Below are positions 61,528 to 64,000 of a stretch of 64,000 nucleotides of DNA, in pieces. The number at the start of each line of letters is the position of its first letter. The stretch's first letter is position 1. The position numbers and the translations under genes are program-made. Where the stretch lies: the NCBI RefSeq assembly GCF_021155765.1, contig NC_060109.1, forward strand, positions 3,435,001 to 3,499,000. Reading direction: 5' to 3'. The DNA comes from Diprion similis. Taxonomy: Eukaryota; Arthropoda; Insecta; Hymenoptera; Diprionidae. The notes under the pieces were generated by a model, which was given only the letters and a program-made list of their open reading frames with translations, was not told the origin of the DNA and ran no database searches.

Positions 61528-63998
61528 GTGAGTTTTTTCTACCCGCATAACGTACATTTCCACATTTTAGTTGCTGATATTACGGAACCCTTACTTTTGA
61601 TGACGCCAAAGTTAAGGCGGAACTTTTCAGTTACCGAAAAACGTTTTAGTCTTTTACTGAATGAATTCACGCGCCTCTTGTTAATAATTTCCCACTAATT
61701 TATATATGAAGTTTCTCTGTAAAAAATTGTTTTTTTAAAAAACATGTCATCCGGCAAGGTGTAAAGAAAATTAATGATATTATTTTATCGACGTTAAAGG
61801 CAGATCTGTGATGTGACGAGAAAAGTTGAGTATTTGTGTACACAGTGAAATAGTTTTAGTAGTGTTACTGAATTTTCGCCATCTTTGAGTGGAGTTATGG
61901 AAGACTACTCAGTCGCTGTTATTGAATTATTTTAGGGGAAGCCTGTGCATTGCACGATAGCGCTGGTCCATGGTGGTATTTTTTAATGGAAGTTTAATCC
62001 AATCAGTCTTTCATAGCCGTGTCAGTGCAAGCCCATTATTTCGAGGGATTCCTACTAAGTGCTATTTAAATTTTTCATCCATGCGAAGCGAGTTATGTAT
62101 ACGTATTTTCATATGGATATATATCGCGTGCCAAATGCCAAAGGGCATATAATTTTTTTATTCCAATCGCTTTGTGAACATATTTTAAGCCTAAAAATGA
62201 AAAAAATTGATTACTTTTTCAAAAGAACAATTGCTGAAAAACAAAGTAAAAAAAAGAACTTTTTTTGTATGTTTCATCGTCAGAGTGAATCTTGAATTTT
62301 TTTTACGCCCTTTTGGCGTTAGTACATCAAAATTTTTTTTTACAGATCTTTAAGTTTTGAGCGATTCTAAATTGAATGGCAAAAAAAATTTTTTGTACGC
62401 CCTTTCGGCACAAAACCCTATCTAACTGCTGTAATACGTCCTTTTGGCATTTGACATGCGATATCTACGTAGATAGTTATTTAAAAATGCCATACACTCT
62501 TGTGTAACTGAAATGGATATCCGTAGGTATAAAGTAATGGTCTCGTTGAATTAGAGAAATGAACAGAAATAGTATGCAAAGTAGGATAACAGTGAAATTC
62601 AATCATATACGTGAAAAATGACCGAACTTTAATGAAAGTATCAAAGATTTGTTAGAAATTTAGAAACGCGCTTGGAAGTTCCAATATCAACAAAAAAGCA
62701 ATCTTCTCGAAGGTGCATACATGTTCGTTTTAAAATTAATATTTTTGTCGTATTTATCGAAAATTTCGAAGTTTCGTGGTTTGATTTTTATTAAAAAAAA
62801 AAATTTAATTACTTTCGAAGATGCGATATAGGAGTCAGTTATACTAAACATTGTTTGTTATTTTTCTAGTTATTTAATCAAAATTTAATAATCGCAATTT
62901 CATTAACTAAAGCAATAAAGTTATATGACTAGCAGGATGAAGAGAAGAGTTTTCTTATTTTGCAAGGAGCACGCTTGCATTAAGGATTATTAAAGTTGTT
63001 AATTTTACTAATTTTAGTTGTCAAATGGATAGAGGGTAATTGTAAGGATATTTCTAAGGAAATATCAAGTCATTCAAAAATTTACGTTTCGTGAAGAATC
63101 TGGGTTAAGGAGCTTGGTGCGCAAAAACTTGATATTTTTTCTTAATACTTACACTACCAGATCGTCGTACATTGAGTATTTATTAAAGTATTATATGCGC
63201 AAGCCATGAAGACTTCTGTGAAAGTACAAGTATAGAAAACACTGGAAACTGGATAAAAATCTAGTCTATTCTTTCGATTTCATTCTACGATAGCACATTT
63301 TATTCAGAAAACCATTTTCCACAAATTCACAGAAATTTTTTTTTTCACATGTTGGCATCGTTAAATATTAAATTTCACAATATTAAATCAATATCGATAT
63401 CTACGATTAACAGATCGCTGTATTGAATTGACTACCGAAAAACACGAAAATCTATTACAATGACTTTTTAGGAAACAGTTGGTTGAACAAATTGATCAAG
63501 ATATTATATTGATTATAATAATATGATAAATAATCAATACCCTAACAATAAGTGCCTGCTTTCCGGCACACCTGATACATATAAAAGTAAAAAGACTCAT
63601 GCGTGCGTGATGAAACCCGTTTCTTAGTTGAAAACAATTTTTTTCTCGAATCGACACTGTTTTGAACTGAAAAATTTATTGCACTGATAAGTTCTCCTGT
63701 TGATACCAAGCTATATTAACAAAAACAAAGAAAATGATTCATACAAATCTGTAAATTGGTTGAAATCTCTTGTATACTATTGAACATACTAAAAGTTCGA
63801 ACCTCTATCTGCACGGCTTGATTTGTCACTTTGAAAAATAGTGATTTCATCGATATTGCGATTTGGAATTTCGGAATTTTTGGGTGGGGCAAAGGCGGTT
63901 TCGACTCGTGCGTAGAGTATGTTGAGAGTTTTTGTCTCGTCCCCATACGTTTCTTTTTTCCTTTTTGGTCTAACTCTCATTACACTATGCACATGCAG
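61528..63998 (+). other. Transporter intron
   Basis: It begins GTGAGT and ends with a pyrimidine-rich stretch and ACATGCAG at 63998. The final two bases of the window (GT, 63999-64000) would complete the split Gly codon. Inside, a word close to TACGCCCTTTTGGC occurs three times between 62300 and 62460. No other gene is seen. Confidence 0.7.
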
Positions 63999-64000
63999 GT

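Overview
This is an AT-rich stretch of animal nuclear DNA, most likely from an insect. The clues are spliced genes with GT/AG introns, an insect-type dopamine transporter exon, and a repeat load of Tc1, pogo/Tigger, hAT, Mutator/Kolobok-like, copia and RNase-H-bearing LINE elements. A hymenopteran is my guess, but nothing here proves it. Nothing looks prokaryotic.

Host genes are few. ANKMY2 (ankyrin repeats plus MYND zinc finger) can be assembled completely on the minus strand as three phase-0 exons (52925-48997, 407 residues). The first coding exon of a dopamine transporter lies at 61355-61527 (+), and the last two bases of the window look like the start of its next exon. At the left end a 74-codon coiled-coil exon (2988-3210, minus) has both splice sites. 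A possible signal-peptide exon (4189-4320, minus) may belong to the same unidentified gene.

The rest is mostly transposons nested in transposons. Region by region: a Tc1 element folded into a palindrome (991-2354); a TTAA-type MITE (3464-4176); long AT-rich DNA with inverted repeats (7156-7356, 11140-12183); DDE and hAT transposase remnants (14.5-15.8 kb); a three-level nest at 17.8-23.4 kb, where two relatives of one transposon family both carry a repeated motif folded into a hairpin upstream of their ORF; and a very large nest at 23.5-42.9 kb.

The large nest reads as follows. A Mutator/Kolobok-like element on the minus strand was split in its 5' leader by an I-type LINE (25259-39123). That LINE was hit by an unidentified 3-kb sequence, by an intact pogo element, and by a second Mutator/Kolobok-like element with a full-length ORF. 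Immediately to the right, a decayed hAT gene was split by a third Mutator/Kolobok-like copy. Target-site duplications support most of these steps.

From 43 to 48 kb there are foldback elements, a GC-rich hairpin cluster, a hAT MITE with a perfect 8-bp duplication, a 60-bp minisatellite in two blocks, and a copia fragment. From 53 to 58 kb there are three copies of a small MITE, tandem repeats and a long foldback element. The sequence from 57.8 to 64 kb is low-copy intergenic and intronic DNA around the transporter exon.
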